64,000 nucleotides of DNA, from NCBI RefSeq assembly GCF_022810405.1, contig NZ_JALGQE010000001.1:124001-188000 (forward strand). Reading direction: 5' to 3'. The notes under the pieces were generated by a model. That model worked only from the letters and a program-made list of their open reading frames with translations, searched no databases and was not told where the DNA came from. The DNA is from Rhodococcus sp. ARC_M5 (GTDB lineage: Bacteria; Actinomycetota; Actinomycetes; Mycobacteriales; Mycobacteriaceae). This document shows positions 49,053-58,886 of the stretch, one piece after another; the stretch's first letter is position 1, and every line of letters starts with the position of its first letter. The position numbers were made by a program, and so were the translations under genes.

Positions 49053-50428
49053 GCGAGCCTCGCGACATCGAATCGATCCGGTCCGCACCCGGGGATCACG
49101 CTCCGGGCGGCTCGATCGAGATCCTGCCCGTCACCGGACTTCCCGAGTTCCGACCGGGCGACGATCTGGCCGCGATCGTCGCAGACCGTGCGCCGTGGCT
49201 ACGCGACGGCGACATCTTGATCGTCACCAGCAAGATCGTCTCCAAGGTCGAGGGCCGCCTGGTGCAGGCACCTCGTGATGCGGACGAGCGAGACGCCGCC
49301 CGCAGGGTTCTCGTGGATCAGGAAGCCGTGCGCATCGTTGCGCGCAAGGGCCGAACCCTCATCACCGAGAATCGACTCGGCATCGTGCAGGCCGCGTCGG
49401 GAATCGACGGCTCCAACGTCGACGGTGGCGAACTGGCACTGCTGCCCGAGGACCCCGATGCCAGCGCCGCAGCTCTGCGCGCAGCTGTCGGAGAACTGCT
49501 GGGGGTGACGGTGGCCGTCGTCGTCACCGACACCATGGGACGTGCGTGGCGAATCGGTCAGACGGACGCCGCCATCGGGGCTGCGGGCCTCGGCGTCGTG
49601 CACGCGTATGCCGGAGCGGAGGACGGTCAGGGGAACGAGCTCGTCGTCACCGAGGTCGCGATCGCCGACGAACTCGCTGCCGCAGGCGATCTGGTGAAGG
49701 GCAAGCTGGGCGGGGTTCCGATCGCCGTCGTCCGCGGACTGAGCCCCGTCGCCGACGGTTCCACCGCGGCTACCCTGCTGCGCGGCGGTGAGGACGATCT
49801 GTTCTGGCTCGGCACCGCCGAGGCACTCGATCGCGGCCGACGAGAAGCTCTGCTGCGCCGACGATCGGTGCGCTCGTTCTCCGACGAACCCGTCGATCCC
49901 GAGTCCGTTCGCGCGGCCGTTGCCGATGCCCTCACCGCCCCGGCCCCGCACCACACTCGTCCGGTTCGGTTCGTGTGGGTCAGGACCCCCGCGGTGCGGC
50001 GTCGCCTGCTCGAGACGATGCGTGAGCAGTGGCGCGCCGACCTGACCGCCGACGGGCTCAGCGAGGAACGAATCGCGGCCAGACTGAGCCGCGGCGATAT
50101 TCTCTTCGACGCCCCGGAGATCGTGATCCCGTTCTGTGTGCCCGACGGCGCACACTTCTACCCCGACGACAGGCGTCGCGCCGCGGAGGACACGATGTTC
50201 ACGGTTGCCGTCGGTGCCGCCGTCCAGGGTCTGCTCGTCGCTCTCGCGGTGCGTGAGTTGGGTAGCTGCTGGATCGGCTCGACGATCTTCGCCGCAGACA
50301 CCGTGCGCGCCGAACTGGGCCTACGAGCCGATTGGAAAGCCATGGGGGCCATCGCAATCGGACACTCCACCGAACCGCTGACCGTGCGGGATCCGGTGGT
50401 GCCCGGGTCCTCGCTGGTGGAGCTCTGA
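49049..50428 (+). CDS. fbiB: Bifunctional F420:gamma-glutamyl ligase / dehydro-F420 reductase
   Basis: 459 residues. The N-terminal CofE-type ligase domain (about 20-250) has [28 protein letters not shown] and [25 protein letters not shown]. The C-terminal FMN nitroreductase-fold domain (about 265-459) starts [14 protein letters not shown] and ends [16 protein letters not shown]. The ligase adds the poly-glutamate tail, and the reductase domain reduces dehydro-F420. It is translationally coupled to fbiA and followed after 1 bp by a Nudix gene. Confidence 0.95.
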   Translation: MSEPRDIESIRSAPGDHAPGGSIEILPVTGLPEFRPGDDLAAIVADRAPWLRDGDILIVTSKIVSKVEGRLVQAPRDADERDAARRVLVDQEAVRIVARKGRTLITENRLGIVQAASGIDGSNVDGGELALLPEDPDASAAALRAAVGELLGVTVAVVVTDTMGRAWRIGQTDAAIGAAGLGVVHAYAGAEDGQGNELVVTEVAIADELAAAGDLVKGKLGGVPIAVVRGLSPVADGSTAATLLRGGEDDLFWLGTAEALDRGRREALLRRRSVRSFSDEPVDPESVRAAVADALTAPAPHHTRPVRFVWVRTPAVRRRLLETMREQWRADLTADGLSEERIAARLSRGDILFDAPEIVIPFCVPDGAHFYPDDRRRAAEDTMFTVAVGAAVQGLLVALAVRELGSCWIGSTIFAADTVRAELGLRADWKAMGAIAIGHSTEPLTVRDPVVPGSSLVEL

Positions 50429-50429
50429 C

Positions 50430-50993
50430 GTGTCGGCGTCGACGTCGCCTCGTTCGACTCTGTGGAATTCGGTCGGAGCATCGCTCGATCGATGGGCACC
50501 GTCCGATTCGAGCGACGAATCGCTCCGGCACACCATGCTGGCGTTTCTCGACAGCAACCCCGACGCCTGCCTGCGCGCCAACGAGGCCGGTCACTTCACC
50601 GCGTCCTCGTTGGTGCTCGACGCCTCGGGGACCCATGTGCTGCTGACGCTGCATCCGAAAGTGGGTCGGTGGATTCAACTCGGCGGCCACTGCGAACCGA
50701 CCGACCGCACAGTGGTCGACGCGGCACTACGAGAGGCAACCGAGGAATCTGGGATTGCCGATCTGAGCATCGATTCGGCTCTGCTCTCGGCGCACACGCA
50801 CCCGATCACGTGCTCGCTCGGTAAGCCGACGCGGCACCTCGACCTGAGGTTTCTGGTCCGGGCTCAGGATGGCGCGCGAGCAGTACGCAGCGAGGAATCG
50901 ACCGACCTGCGCTGGTGGCCGGTCGATGCTCTGCCCGAGAACGCCGAGCGCGAGACGATCGACCACCTCGTCTCGCTCGCGGCGCTCCGCTGA
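50430..50993 (+). CDS. Nudix hydrolase downstream of fbiAB
   Basis: 187 residues. The Nudix helix is clear (WIQLGGHCEPTD followed by ALREATEESGI); the RE-x2-EE-x-G core is intact, but the Glu at the fifth position after the first Gly reads Asp. It should be a pyrophosphohydrolase of unknown nucleotide or coenzyme substrate. It starts at GTG 50430, 1 bp after the fbiB stop, so it is part of the F420 operon. A link to F420 or GTP metabolism is inferred only from context. Confidence 0.85.
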   Translation: MSASTSPRSTLWNSVGASLDRWAPSDSSDESLRHTMLAFLDSNPDACLRANEAGHFTASSLVLDASGTHVLLTLHPKVGRWIQLGGHCEPTDRTVVDAALREATEESGIADLSIDSALLSAHTHPITCSLGKPTRHLDLRFLVRAQDGARAVRSEESTDLRWWPVDALPENAERETIDHLVSLAALR

Positions 50994-51020
50994 CCGATCG
51001 ACCCGCTGGATTCCGTCCGG

Positions 51021-52115
51021 TCAGACGTCGGTGGAGAAGCGGACGCCACCGTCGGGCAACGTGACCCCGGGCCACACGCGCGCGCCGCGGAGCAACTCGC
51101 AGCGGGCCCCGATGTCGGCACCGTCGCCGATGACCGCATCGCGCACCAGTGCGCGGGGTCCGATACGGGCACCGAAGCCGAGAATGGACCGCTCGACGAC
51201 GGCCCCTGCTTCGACGATCGCACCGTCGAACACGACGGCACCGTCGAGGCGGGCACCCGCCCCGATCTCGGCACCGCGTCCGACGACGGTTCCACCGATC
51301 AGCAAGGCACCAGGTGCCACACCGGCACCCGGATGGACCAACGATTCCCCGCGATCACCGTGCAGTGCAGGCGACGGCGCGATACCGCGAACCAGATCGG
51401 CCGAGCCCTTCACGAAGTCCTCCGGTGTTCCCATGTCGCGCCAGTACGCACTGTCGACGTGCCCGTAGACCTTCTTGTCCTCGGCCAGCAAGGCGGGGAA
51501 CACTTCTCGCTCCACAGACACCGGTCGGTCGGACGGAATGGACTCGATGATCTCACGCTTGAACACGTAGCAACCGGCGTTGATCTGATCGGTCGGCGGA
51601 TCCTGTGTCTTCTCGAGAAACGCTGTCACCCGGCCGGATTCGTCGGTGGGCACGCAACCGAACGCGCGCGGGTCACCCACGCGCACCAGATGCAACGTGA
51701 CATCGGCATCGGTGGTGCGGTGGGTATCGAGAACCGCAGTCAGATCGGTGCCGCCCAGAACGTCGCCGTTGAACACCATGACATTGTCCGCACGCAGACG
51801 CGGCAGCACGTTTCTGATGCCACCGCCGGTGCCCATCGGTTCGGTCTCGAAGACGTACTCGAGATCGATACCGAGCGAGGATCCGTCGCCGAAATGCTGC
51901 TCGAACACTTCTGCTTTGAAGGAGGTACCGAGGACGACATGCTCGATACCCGCGGCCTTGATGCGCGCCAAGAGGTGCGTCAGAAACGGCAGTCCCGCCG
52001 TGGGAAGCATCGGCTTGGGTGCCGAGAGCGTGAGCGGCCTCAGTCGAGTTCCCTTGCCGCCGACCAAGATCACTGCATCCGTACCTGCAGCGACCGATGG
52101 GGAACTATCCGACAT
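51021..52115 (-). CDS. Mannose-1-phosphate guanylyltransferase / GDP-mannose pyrophosphorylase (Rv3264c-like)
   Basis: 364 residues. The nucleotidyltransferase motif VILVGGKGTRLRPLTLSAPKPM, MVFNGDVLGGTDL and TDQINAGCYVFKREI are followed from about 250 by a left-handed beta-helix of hexapeptide repeats (GAGVAPGALLIGGTVVGRGAEIGAG). It makes GDP-mannose from mannose-1-P and GTP, completing the route begun by manA and pmmA in this window. ATG 52115 overlaps the wbbL 3' end by 11 bp. A different nucleotide-sugar specificity is not excluded. Confidence 0.9.
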   Translation of the reverse strand: MSDSSPSVAAGTDAVILVGGKGTRLRPLTLSAPKPMLPTAGLPFLTHLLARIKAAGIEHVVLGTSFKAEVFEQHFGDGSSLGIDLEYVFETEPMGTGGGIRNVLPRLRADNVMVFNGDVLGGTDLTAVLDTHRTTDADVTLHLVRVGDPRAFGCVPTDESGRVTAFLEKTQDPPTDQINAGCYVFKREIIESIPSDRPVSVEREVFPALLAEDKKVYGHVDSAYWRDMGTPEDFVKGSADLVRGIAPSPALHGDRGESLVHPGAGVAPGALLIGGTVVGRGAEIGAGARLDGAVVFDGAIVEAGAVVERSILGFGARIGPRALVRDAVIGDGADIGARCELLRGARVWPGVTLPDGGVRFSTDV

Positions 52116-53016
52116 GTCCAGCCTCTGTTCTCTCGTCCGATTCTCGTCCGTCGACTGCGCGGGCCCGCAGCGCCGAAGCCACAACGATCTTCGAGCGAAG
52201 ACCGAGACCCACACGCAAGGCCAATCGTAAGGGCGCCTGCCACGTTCGGGCGTGTCGATCGGCTTGGAATCGGTACGCACTCGTGTGATGTGCGGGCAAC
52301 ATCACTTCCGGATGCCGTCCTGCCGCATGACCTTTCGAATGGGTCACCTCGACGCCGGGCACGTAGACGTTGTGCCAGCCCGCTCGGCCGAGCCGGTCAC
52401 CGAGGTCGACGTCCTCCATGTACATGAAGTAGCGCGAATCGAATCCGCCGATCGAGTCGAACGCCGACCGCCGCAACAGCAGGCAGGATCCCGACAGCCA
52501 TCCCACGGGCCGCTCGGCCACCGTCTCGTTCTCCTGGCGATACCGCTGCGTCCAGGGGTTTCCGGGCCAGAGCTTGCCCAGCACCGCGTGGCCCGCACCG
52601 GACGTGAGATCGGGCACCGAGCGCGCCGACGGGTATCGGGAGCCGTCGGGCTCGCGGATCAGCGGTCCGAGAGCACCCGCGCGTGGCCACCGCGCCGCCG
52701 CGTCGAGCAGACCGTCGAGAGATCCGGGGTGCCACCGCACATCGGGGTTGGCCACGACGACGAACTCCACATCGGAATCGATCTCGGCCACCGCGCGGTT
52801 CACTGCTGCGCCGTAGCCGATGTTCGCGCCGGTGCGCAGCAACTTCGCCTCGTCGAACGCGAGTTCGGCGGCCTCGGGCGCACCGTCGACCGAGCCGTTG
52901 TCCGCCATGATCACCCGAAGCGGACGCGTCGTCGCCTCACGTAGAGACGTCAGGAACTGGTCAAGGTATTCGCCGGGTGAATAGGTCACCGTCACCACGG
53001 CCAGCTCGGAACTCAC
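52105..53016 (-). CDS. wbbL: Rhamnosyltransferase WbbL (mycolyl-arabinogalactan linker)
   Basis: 303 residues of GT2 family. It has VVTVTYSPGEYLDQFLTSL, the ADNGS donor site, NIGYGAAVNRAV, VVANPDV (DxD-like) and the conserved WLSGSCLLLRRSAF...FMYMEDVDLGDR. It transfers rhamnose from dTDP-rhamnose to GlcNAc-PP-decaprenol, the linker joining arabinogalactan to peptidoglycan. GTG 53016 matches the M. tuberculosis WbbL1 start; a TTG at 53046 is less likely. It lies 34 bp after rmlD. Confidence 0.92.
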   Translation of the reverse strand: MSSELAVVTVTYSPGEYLDQFLTSLREATTRPLRVIMADNGSVDGAPEAAELAFDEAKLLRTGANIGYGAAVNRAVAEIDSDVEFVVVANPDVRWHPGSLDGLLDAAARWPRAGALGPLIREPDGSRYPSARSVPDLTSGAGHAVLGKLWPGNPWTQRYRQENETVAERPVGWLSGSCLLLRRSAFDSIGGFDSRYFMYMEDVDLGDRLGRAGWHNVYVPGVEVTHSKGHAAGRHPEVMLPAHHTSAYRFQADRHARTWQAPLRLALRVGLGLRSKIVVASALRARAVDGRESDERTEAGHVG

Positions 53017-53050
53017 GCGGGCAAGACTAGCCCGAGGACGCGTCAAACCC

Positions 53051-53905
53051 TCATGTCGACTGCGCCAAGGCTGCGGCCAACGCCTCCGACCACGGCCGCG
53101 CCGGGGTCAGACCGGCATCGACCCATGCCGTCGGTGAGAGCACGGAGTAGGCGGGCCGAGGTGCCGGAACGACGTACTCGGCGCTCGAACACGGATTCAC
53201 TCGGTCGGGATCGGCACCGATCCCGGTGAACACCGCACGGGCGAGATCGAACCAGCTGGCCTGCCCCGCGTTGGTGTAGTGCAGAGTCCGCGCGCGAAGG
53301 TCCGGGTCGGCTTCGATCTCGAGCAGGCCCGACGCGAGGTCGAGGGCGAAGGTGGGCGAACCGATCTGATCGTTCACCACCGAGACGGTCTCGCGCTCGC
53401 CCTCGAGTCGACGCATCGTGGTCACGAAATTCTTGCCGGTGTTGTCGTACACCCACGCGGTCCGTACGACCACGGCCTCGGGCAGCTCCTCGTGCACGGC
53501 GAGCTCACCCGCGAGCTTGGTGCGTCCGTACGCCGACTGCGGCGCGGTCCTGGAGTCGACCTCGTACGGTTCGGTTGCTGTGCCGTCGAACACATAATCG
53601 GTGGAGACGTGGATCAACCGGGCTCCGACACGCCCGCACGCGCGCGCGAGATTTCGAGGGCCGTCCGCGTTGACCGCCGATGCCCTGGCCTCGTCCGTCT
53701 CGGCGGCGTCGACGGCGGTGTACGCGGCGCAGTTGATCACCGTCGCCCCCGCGTTCACCGTGGCAGCGACGGCATCGGGGTCGGTGATGTCCAGGTCGGC
53801 GGACGAATAGGCGGACACCTCGACACCGTCACCTCGTTCGGCGGCGAGAGAAACCACTCGGCGGCCCAACTGGCCGTGTGCACCGGTCACGACGATCGCA
53901 TTCAC
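53051..53905 (-). CDS. rmlD: dTDP-4-dehydrorhamnose reductase
   Basis: 284 residues of extended SDR. It has the NAD(P) motif VTGAHGQLGRRV, the NCAAYTAVDAAE stretch, STDYVFDG and the catalytic YGRTK (Tyr-x3-Lys). It performs the last step of dTDP-L-rhamnose synthesis, supplying WbbL encoded next. GTG 53905 is chosen because the Rossmann motif begins immediately after it; no Shine-Dalgarno is visible. Confidence 0.94.
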   Translation of the reverse strand: MNAIVVTGAHGQLGRRVVSLAAERGDGVEVSAYSSADLDITDPDAVAATVNAGATVINCAAYTAVDAAETDEARASAVNADGPRNLARACGRVGARLIHVSTDYVFDGTATEPYEVDSRTAPQSAYGRTKLAGELAVHEELPEAVVVRTAWVYDNTGKNFVTTMRRLEGERETVSVVNDQIGSPTFALDLASGLLEIEADPDLRARTLHYTNAGQASWFDLARAVFTGIGADPDRVNPCSSAEYVVPAPRPAYSVLSPTAWVDAGLTPARPWSEALAAALAQST

Positions 53906-54040
53906 GGTTGCCAAGTGTGGCACGCCGTGTTCGCTTCGGCGAGGCAGCGACCGCCGACCAGTAACCTTCGAAAGGCGGGGGGACAACAACGAAGCAGGCG
54001 GGCGTTTCACGCCGGCCGGAAACCAGAGAGGGTCGTCACG

Positions 54041-55822
54041 GTGCCACGAGATCCAGGCACGCCAGGAGGTGAGCGCACTCCCCCGCCCAGGCGACGCGCT
54101 CCCCGGCGACCCGAGGGCCCCGACCCGCGAACCTCCGGTCGCCCGCGTGACCTCGCGGGACGAGCAGCCCATCGACACGGCGACGACGAACCGCGCGACG
54201 AACCGCGCGGGGACCGCCGCACCGGCGAACGCAGACAGGGCGAACGCAGACAGGGCAATCGCAGCGACGCCTCCGGCCGGTCTCGGCGGTCAGGGCAGCG
54301 CACGCCTCGCGGTCCCGTCGACGGTGCTCAATCGAACGATCGGTCGTCTCGCGGACGCAGCGGTGCGCGATGGCCTGCAACCCACGTCGCGGTCGCGGTA
54401 TTGTCCATTCTCGTCCTACTGGTGACCGGTTTCGCGTGGCGCAGCGTCGACAGTCTGCGGTCCAACATCGCCACCGCGGGTGGCCTGGGCCTCGGCGGTG
54501 CCGCGGACGGTGCCGTCGACATCCTGATGGTGGGCACCGACAGCCGCACCGACGCCCACGGCAACGCGCTGTCCCCCGAGGAACTGGCATCCCTCAACGC
54601 TGGTGAAGAGGTGGCGTCCAACACCGACACGATCGTGCTGATTCGTGTCCCCAACGACGGGTCGTCGGCCACCGCCATCTCCATCCCACGCGATTCGTAC
54701 GTCGAAGTACCCGGCATCGGGATGTCGAAGATCAATGCTGCCTACGGCGCGACCAAGGAGAACAAGCGGCTCGAACTGGTGGAGCAAGGTGTCCCAGACG
54801 CCGATGCGGAGGGCCAGGCCACCGAGGCCGGGCGCGAGGCCCTCATCGACTCGGTCGCCAACCTCACCGGTATCACCGTCGACCATTACGCCGAGGTGGG
54901 GCTACTCGGTTTCGTGCTACTGACCGATGCCGTCGGCGGCGTCGAGGTATGCCTGAACAACCCTGTTCAGGAGCCTCTTTCGGGTGCGAACTTCCCGGCG
55001 GGCGAGCAGAAGCTGTCCGGTTCGCAAGCCCTGAGTTTCGTGCGACAGCGGCACGACCTCCCCCGCGGCGATCTGGACCGCATCGTGCGCCAGCAGGTGT
55101 TCATGGCCTCGCTCGTGCGCAGTGTGCTCAGCGCCAAGACGCTGAGCAACCCCGGCAAACTGGGCCAGCTCAGCACCGCGGTCCAGCGATCGGTGACACT
55201 CGATTCCGACTGGGACATTCTGCAGTTCGCCACTCGCCTGCAGGATCTCGCCGGCGGAAAGGTCAAGTTCGAGACCGTCCCCGCAGTCGACATCAATGCA
55301 ACGACCGACTACGGCGAGTCGATCGTGCAGGTGGATCCGGCGGCGGTGAAGAAATACGTCGCAGGGTTGCTCGGAGACGGCAATTCCGCCGAGACCAACG
55401 CCGAGAACGCCGACGCTCCGGAAGTCGATCCCTCGACAGTGACGGTGGACGTCGCGAACGACAGCGGGATCGACGGACTCGCCAACGGTGTCGCCGGTTC
55501 GCTGACGGCATTGGGATACGTCGGCGGCACCATCGGAAACTACGAGGGCGCGTCGATCTCCGCGAGCCGAATCCAGGCCGCAGATGTCGACAGCGATGCC
55601 GCGCGCGCCGTATCGGCAGCGCTCGGCGGACTGCAGATCACTGCCGACGACACCCTCGCAGACGACACTGTGCGGGTGGTACTCGCCGATGATTACGCAG
55701 GTCCGGGCTCGGGCCAGGCCTCGACGGCAGAAATCATCGCTCCCGAATCGGGTGCTGCGATTCCCGAGGCACCCGCGGCTCCGATCGACGCCGGTTCCAC
55801 CGGCCCGATGTGCGTCAACTGA
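54041..55822 (+). CDS. LytR-CpsA-Psr family wall-polymer ligase
   Basis: 593 residues. The cytoplasmic N-terminal ~110 residues are Arg/Pro/Asp-rich, with short repeats (DEPR, ERRQG). One membrane helix (about 113-133) follows, then the LCP domain with DILMVGTDSRTD, DTIVLIRVP, AISIPRDSYVEVPG, VSFVRQRH-like SFVRQRHDLPRGDLDRIVRQQ. A C-terminal LytR_C domain (about 480-560, VTVDVANDSGIDGLANGVAG) completes it. LCP proteins attach arabinogalactan or other polymers to peptidoglycan. GTG 54041 has GAGAGGG 8 nt upstream. Confidence 0.93.
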   Translation: MPRDPGTPGGERTPPPRRRAPRRPEGPDPRTSGRPRDLAGRAAHRHGDDEPRDEPRGDRRTGERRQGERRQGNRSDASGRSRRSGQRTPRGPVDGAQSNDRSSRGRSGARWPATHVAVAVLSILVLLVTGFAWRSVDSLRSNIATAGGLGLGGAADGAVDILMVGTDSRTDAHGNALSPEELASLNAGEEVASNTDTIVLIRVPNDGSSATAISIPRDSYVEVPGIGMSKINAAYGATKENKRLELVEQGVPDADAEGQATEAGREALIDSVANLTGITVDHYAEVGLLGFVLLTDAVGGVEVCLNNPVQEPLSGANFPAGEQKLSGSQALSFVRQRHDLPRGDLDRIVRQQVFMASLVRSVLSAKTLSNPGKLGQLSTAVQRSVTLDSDWDILQFATRLQDLAGGKVKFETVPAVDINATTDYGESIVQVDPAAVKKYVAGLLGDGNSAETNAENADAPEVDPSTVTVDVANDSGIDGLANGVAGSLTALGYVGGTIGNYEGASISASRIQAADVDSDAARAVSAALGGLQITADDTLADDTVRVVLADDYAGPGSGQASTAEIIAPESGAAIPEAPAAPIDAGSTGPMCVN

Positions 55823-55879
55823 TCGATGTCGCTCGCAGCGTGTGAATCTGTATCGGCGAGCGTCATCTAGGGTCGTGGG

Positions 55880-56605
55880 GTGGCTTCGAATCTGACTCAG
55901 ACCCTGCTCGACCCGATTCTCGCCGCCGATCCGGCCGGTCCGCGCGTCACGTTCTACGACGATGCGACCGGCGAGCGGGTCGAGGTGTCGGCGGTGACCC
56001 TTGCGAACTGGGCGGCCAAGACCGCCAATCTGTTGCGCGACGAGTTCGCGTTCGAGGTGGGTGGCAGGGTGAGTGTGCTGCTACCCGCGCACTGGCAGAC
56101 GGCTGCGGCGCTACTCGGGATCTGGTGGGCGGGCGGCGAGGTGATCCTCGGGGCCGACGACTCCGCCGACGTGGCGTTGGTCTCGGGCGATCGCCTCGAC
56201 GAAGCCCCCGACGTCGACGAGGTGCTGGCCTTCTCGCTCGACGCGTTCGGCAAGGCCGTCCCCGATCTGCCCATCGGAATGACCGACTACGCGACGTCGG
56301 TGCGGGTGCACGGCGATCAATTCAGGGCCATGGATTCCGGGGGTGGAAGTGCGGCTCTGGACGGGCGCTCGGTGGACGAGGTACTCGCTGCCGCACGTGA
56401 TCGGGCCGACGCCAGGTCGCTGACCGCATCGGACCGGGTGATGTCCAGCGCACACTGGACCACAGCCGACGAACTGACAGACGGGCTGCTCTCGGTGCTC
56501 GTCACCGGAGCGTCACTGGTTCAGGTGGCGAATCCGGACGAGACGAAGTCACAGCGGCGCGCCGAGACCGAGAAGGTCACCGCCACCATCGCTCAGCCGG
56601 GCTGA
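55880..56605 (+). CDS. TIGR03089 family protein (Rv3268-like)
   Basis: 241 residues. It resembles the N-terminal part of an AMP-binding (acyl-CoA synthetase-like) fold: VTLANWAAKTANLLRDEF, VSVLLPAHWQTAAALLGIWWAGG. It lacks the P-loop-like TSGTTG motif and the catalytic C-terminal domain, so no adenylating activity is expected. It follows the LCP gene by 57 bp and overlaps the next, convergent gene tail-to-tail by 13 bp. The function is unknown. Confidence 0.85.
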   Translation: MASNLTQTLLDPILAADPAGPRVTFYDDATGERVEVSAVTLANWAAKTANLLRDEFAFEVGGRVSVLLPAHWQTAAALLGIWWAGGEVILGADDSADVALVSGDRLDEAPDVDEVLAFSLDAFGKAVPDLPIGMTDYATSVRVHGDQFRAMDSGGGSAALDGRSVDEVLAAARDRADARSLTASDRVMSSAHWTTADELTDGLLSVLVTGASLVQVANPDETKSQRRAETEKVTATIAQPG

Positions 56606-56982
56606 CGATAGCCCCCGTCTGCCAGTCCGGCCTCTCTCTCGTATTTGTTGGCCGGGCCCCGATGTCGGGCTTCCTCGGCAAGGTAGCGGAACGGGAAGGT
56701 GAGCCCGAAACGGGCCCATTGGTCGGCGTGCACGGACTCGTGTCGCAACACGCGACGAGCGGTGTTGCCCTTCGTCAGATAGGCACCACCGAATGTCGTT
56801 CCCCCGCGGCCGAATCCGCCGCGCAGACCCGTGCACACGAAGATCTCGAACTCGTCGTCGAAGCTCGCCGTACCGCGCCACAGCCCGGCGTAGAGCAAGG
56901 CGAGCCGGGTCACGAACACGGCCTGCCGACTACCGCGACCTGCGCGCCTGAGCTGCTCGCTCCGTGACACGGTTCCGCTCAC
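56593..56982 (-). CDS. Small HExxH-motif protein coupled to purE
   Basis: 129 residues. It has an Arg-rich N-terminus, a short hydrophobic segment, then [38 protein letters not shown] carries HESVH, a zincin-type HExxH, followed by [16 protein letters not shown] with candidate third ligands. GTG 56982 overlaps the purE stop (GTGA), so translation is coupled to purE. I do not recognise a named family. A small metalloprotease or a structural zinc protein are both possible. Confidence 0.72.
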   Translation of the reverse strand: MSGTVSRSEQLRRAGRGSRQAVFVTRLALLYAGLWRGTASFDDEFEIFVCTGLRGGFGRGGTTFGGAYLTKGNTARRVLRHESVHADQWARFGLTFPFRYLAEEARHRGPANKYEREAGLADGGYRQPG

Positions 56983-57494
56983 CCCAGCAGGGTGGTGCGC
57001 AGCGCTTTGTCCTTCTCCAGCACCATCGCCTCCAGTGAGGCCTGGAACTCCGACATCCGTTGTTGCAGAGCCGGATCGGACGCACCGAGGATCCGGACAG
57101 CGAGCAGACCTGCGTTCCGAGCGCCGCCGATGGAGACCGTGGCCACAGGAACACCTGCAGGCATCTGGACGATCGAGAGCAGTGAGTCCATACCGTCGAG
57201 GTACTTCAGCGGCACCGGAACACCGATGACCGGAAGCGGCGTCGCCGACGCCACCATGCCGGGCAGGTGGGCTGCTCCCCCGGCTCCGGCGATGATCACT
57301 CGGATGCCGCGGTCCGCGGCCTCGCGCGCGTAGTCGAGCATGCGCTGCGGAGTGCGGTGCGCCGACACGACGCCGACCTCGAATCGAATCCCGAACTCCG
57401 CCAACGCTTCGGCTGCGGCTTCCATCGTCGGCCAATCGGAGTCGCTGCCCATGATCAGGCCGACGGCAGGAGTGGAGTTGGAGGTGTCAGGCAT
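56979..57494 (-). CDS. purE: N5-carboxyaminoimidazole ribonucleotide mutase
   Basis: 171 residues. Class I PurE signatures: [37 protein letters not shown] and the [23 protein letters not shown] segment. It converts N5-CAIR to CAIR in purine synthesis. The ATG at 57494 overlaps the purK stop by 8 bp. An HExxH-protein gene is coupled downstream. Confidence 0.96.
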   Translation of the reverse strand: MPDTSNSTPAVGLIMGSDSDWPTMEAAAEALAEFGIRFEVGVVSAHRTPQRMLDYAREAADRGIRVIIAGAGGAAHLPGMVASATPLPVIGVPVPLKYLDGMDSLLSIVQMPAGVPVATVSIGGARNAGLLAVRILGASDPALQQRMSEFQASLEAMVLEKDKALRTTLLG

Positions 57495-58740
57495 CGTGGG
57501 GGTCCCATCCATCGGTCCATTCGGCGTGCGACATCCAGTGCGCTGCGCGTTCGGCTCGCTCGCGCACCGAGGCCACATAGTCGGGGTCGGCGAGCGAACC
57601 CGACTGCGAGCCCAGGATGTTGACGTGGCCGATCTTGCGATCCTTGCGCTCGCTCTTGCCGTACAGATGCACCTTCGCATCCGGCATGCGTGCGAACAGG
57701 TGATGCAGCCGCTCGTCCATCGTCATCTCGGGCGCATCCGCCGCGCCCAGAATGTTGGCCATCACCGTCACGGGAGCCAGTGGATCGGTGTCGCCGAGCG
57801 GGTAGTCCAGTACTGCGCGTAGGTGCTGTTCGAACTGCGAGGTGCGGCACCCGTCCATGGTCCAGTGACCGGAGTTGTGTGGCCGCATGGCCAGTTCGTT
57901 CACCAGAAGCTTGCCCGAGGTGGTCTCGAACAGTTCGACCGCAAGGTCTCCGACCACACCGAGCGCACTCGCGATGTCGAGGGCGAGCTTGCCCGCGAAC
58001 GTGGCGACGTCCTCGTCGAGGTCAGGGGCCGGTGCCAGCACCACGGCGCACTGGCCGTTGCGCTGCACCGTCTGCACGACGGGCCAGGCCGCACCCTGCC
58101 CGAACGGTGACCGAGCAACCATGGCCGACAGCTCGCGGCGCATGGCGACCTTCTCCTCCACCATGAGCGGTACGCCCAGGTCGAGCTGTGCGGAGACGAT
58201 CTCCTCGGCTTCCTCTGCGTCTGCGGGCATCCAGACCCCGCGGCCGTCGTAGCCGCCGCGGACGGCCTTGAGCACCACCGGCCACCCGTGCTCGTCACCG
58301 AAGGCGACCGCGTCCTGCGCCCACGAGACCTCCGCATAGGCGGGTCCGGGCGCGCCGAGCTCGGCGAGTTTGCGTCGCATGCGCAGTTTGTCCTGCGCGT
58401 AGATCAACGCACTCGGCGGCGGCTGCACGTTGACGCCCTCGGCCACGAGAGTCTCGAGGTGCTCGGTCGGCACATGCTCGTGATCGAAGGTCAGCGCGTT
58501 GGAACCGGTAGCGGCGGTGCGCAGAGCATCGAGGTCGTCGTGGTGACCGAAAACGACGTCGGGGCTGACCTGCGCTGCCGGCTCGTCGGCACCCGCGGCG
58601 AGCACGCGGAGAGTTTGTCCGAGCTCGATCGCGGACTGATGGGTCATGCGGGCGAGCTGACCACCGCCGATCATCGTCACCACGGGCATTCCGGTCGACG
58701 ACGGGCGCGCGGCAGTGGGGCGCGGTTCGGTACCTGTCAC
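57487..58740 (-). CDS. purK: N5-carboxyaminoimidazole ribonucleotide synthase
   Basis: 417 residues of ATP-grasp fold. It has [97 protein letters not shown] written in parts here: [23 protein letters not shown]. It makes N5-CAIR from AIR, ATP and bicarbonate for PurE. It starts at GTG 58740; an internal ATG (residue 18) is an alternative. It is divergent from gtrA. Confidence 0.95.
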   Translation of the reverse strand: MTGTEPRPTAARPSSTGMPVVTMIGGGQLARMTHQSAIELGQTLRVLAAGADEPAAQVSPDVVFGHHDDLDALRTAATGSNALTFDHEHVPTEHLETLVAEGVNVQPPPSALIYAQDKLRMRRKLAELGAPGPAYAEVSWAQDAVAFGDEHGWPVVLKAVRGGYDGRGVWMPADAEEAEEIVSAQLDLGVPLMVEEKVAMRRELSAMVARSPFGQGAAWPVVQTVQRNGQCAVVLAPAPDLDEDVATFAGKLALDIASALGVVGDLAVELFETTSGKLLVNELAMRPHNSGHWTMDGCRTSQFEQHLRAVLDYPLGDTDPLAPVTVMANILGAADAPEMTMDERLHHLFARMPDAKVHLYGKSERKDRKIGHVNILGSQSGSLADPDYVASVRERAERAAHWMSHAEWTDGWDPHDA

Positions 58741-58886
58741 GGCTCACCATGGTGTCATGTCGCGCGACATCGGTCCGAACCGGCAGCCGCACGCGAGACC
58801 GCGGAGTCGGTGCGGACCTGTGGAAACCCTGATGATCAGAGCGTCGGTTCGTCGGATCGAGGGGGTGTTTCGTAGACTTCAGCGTT

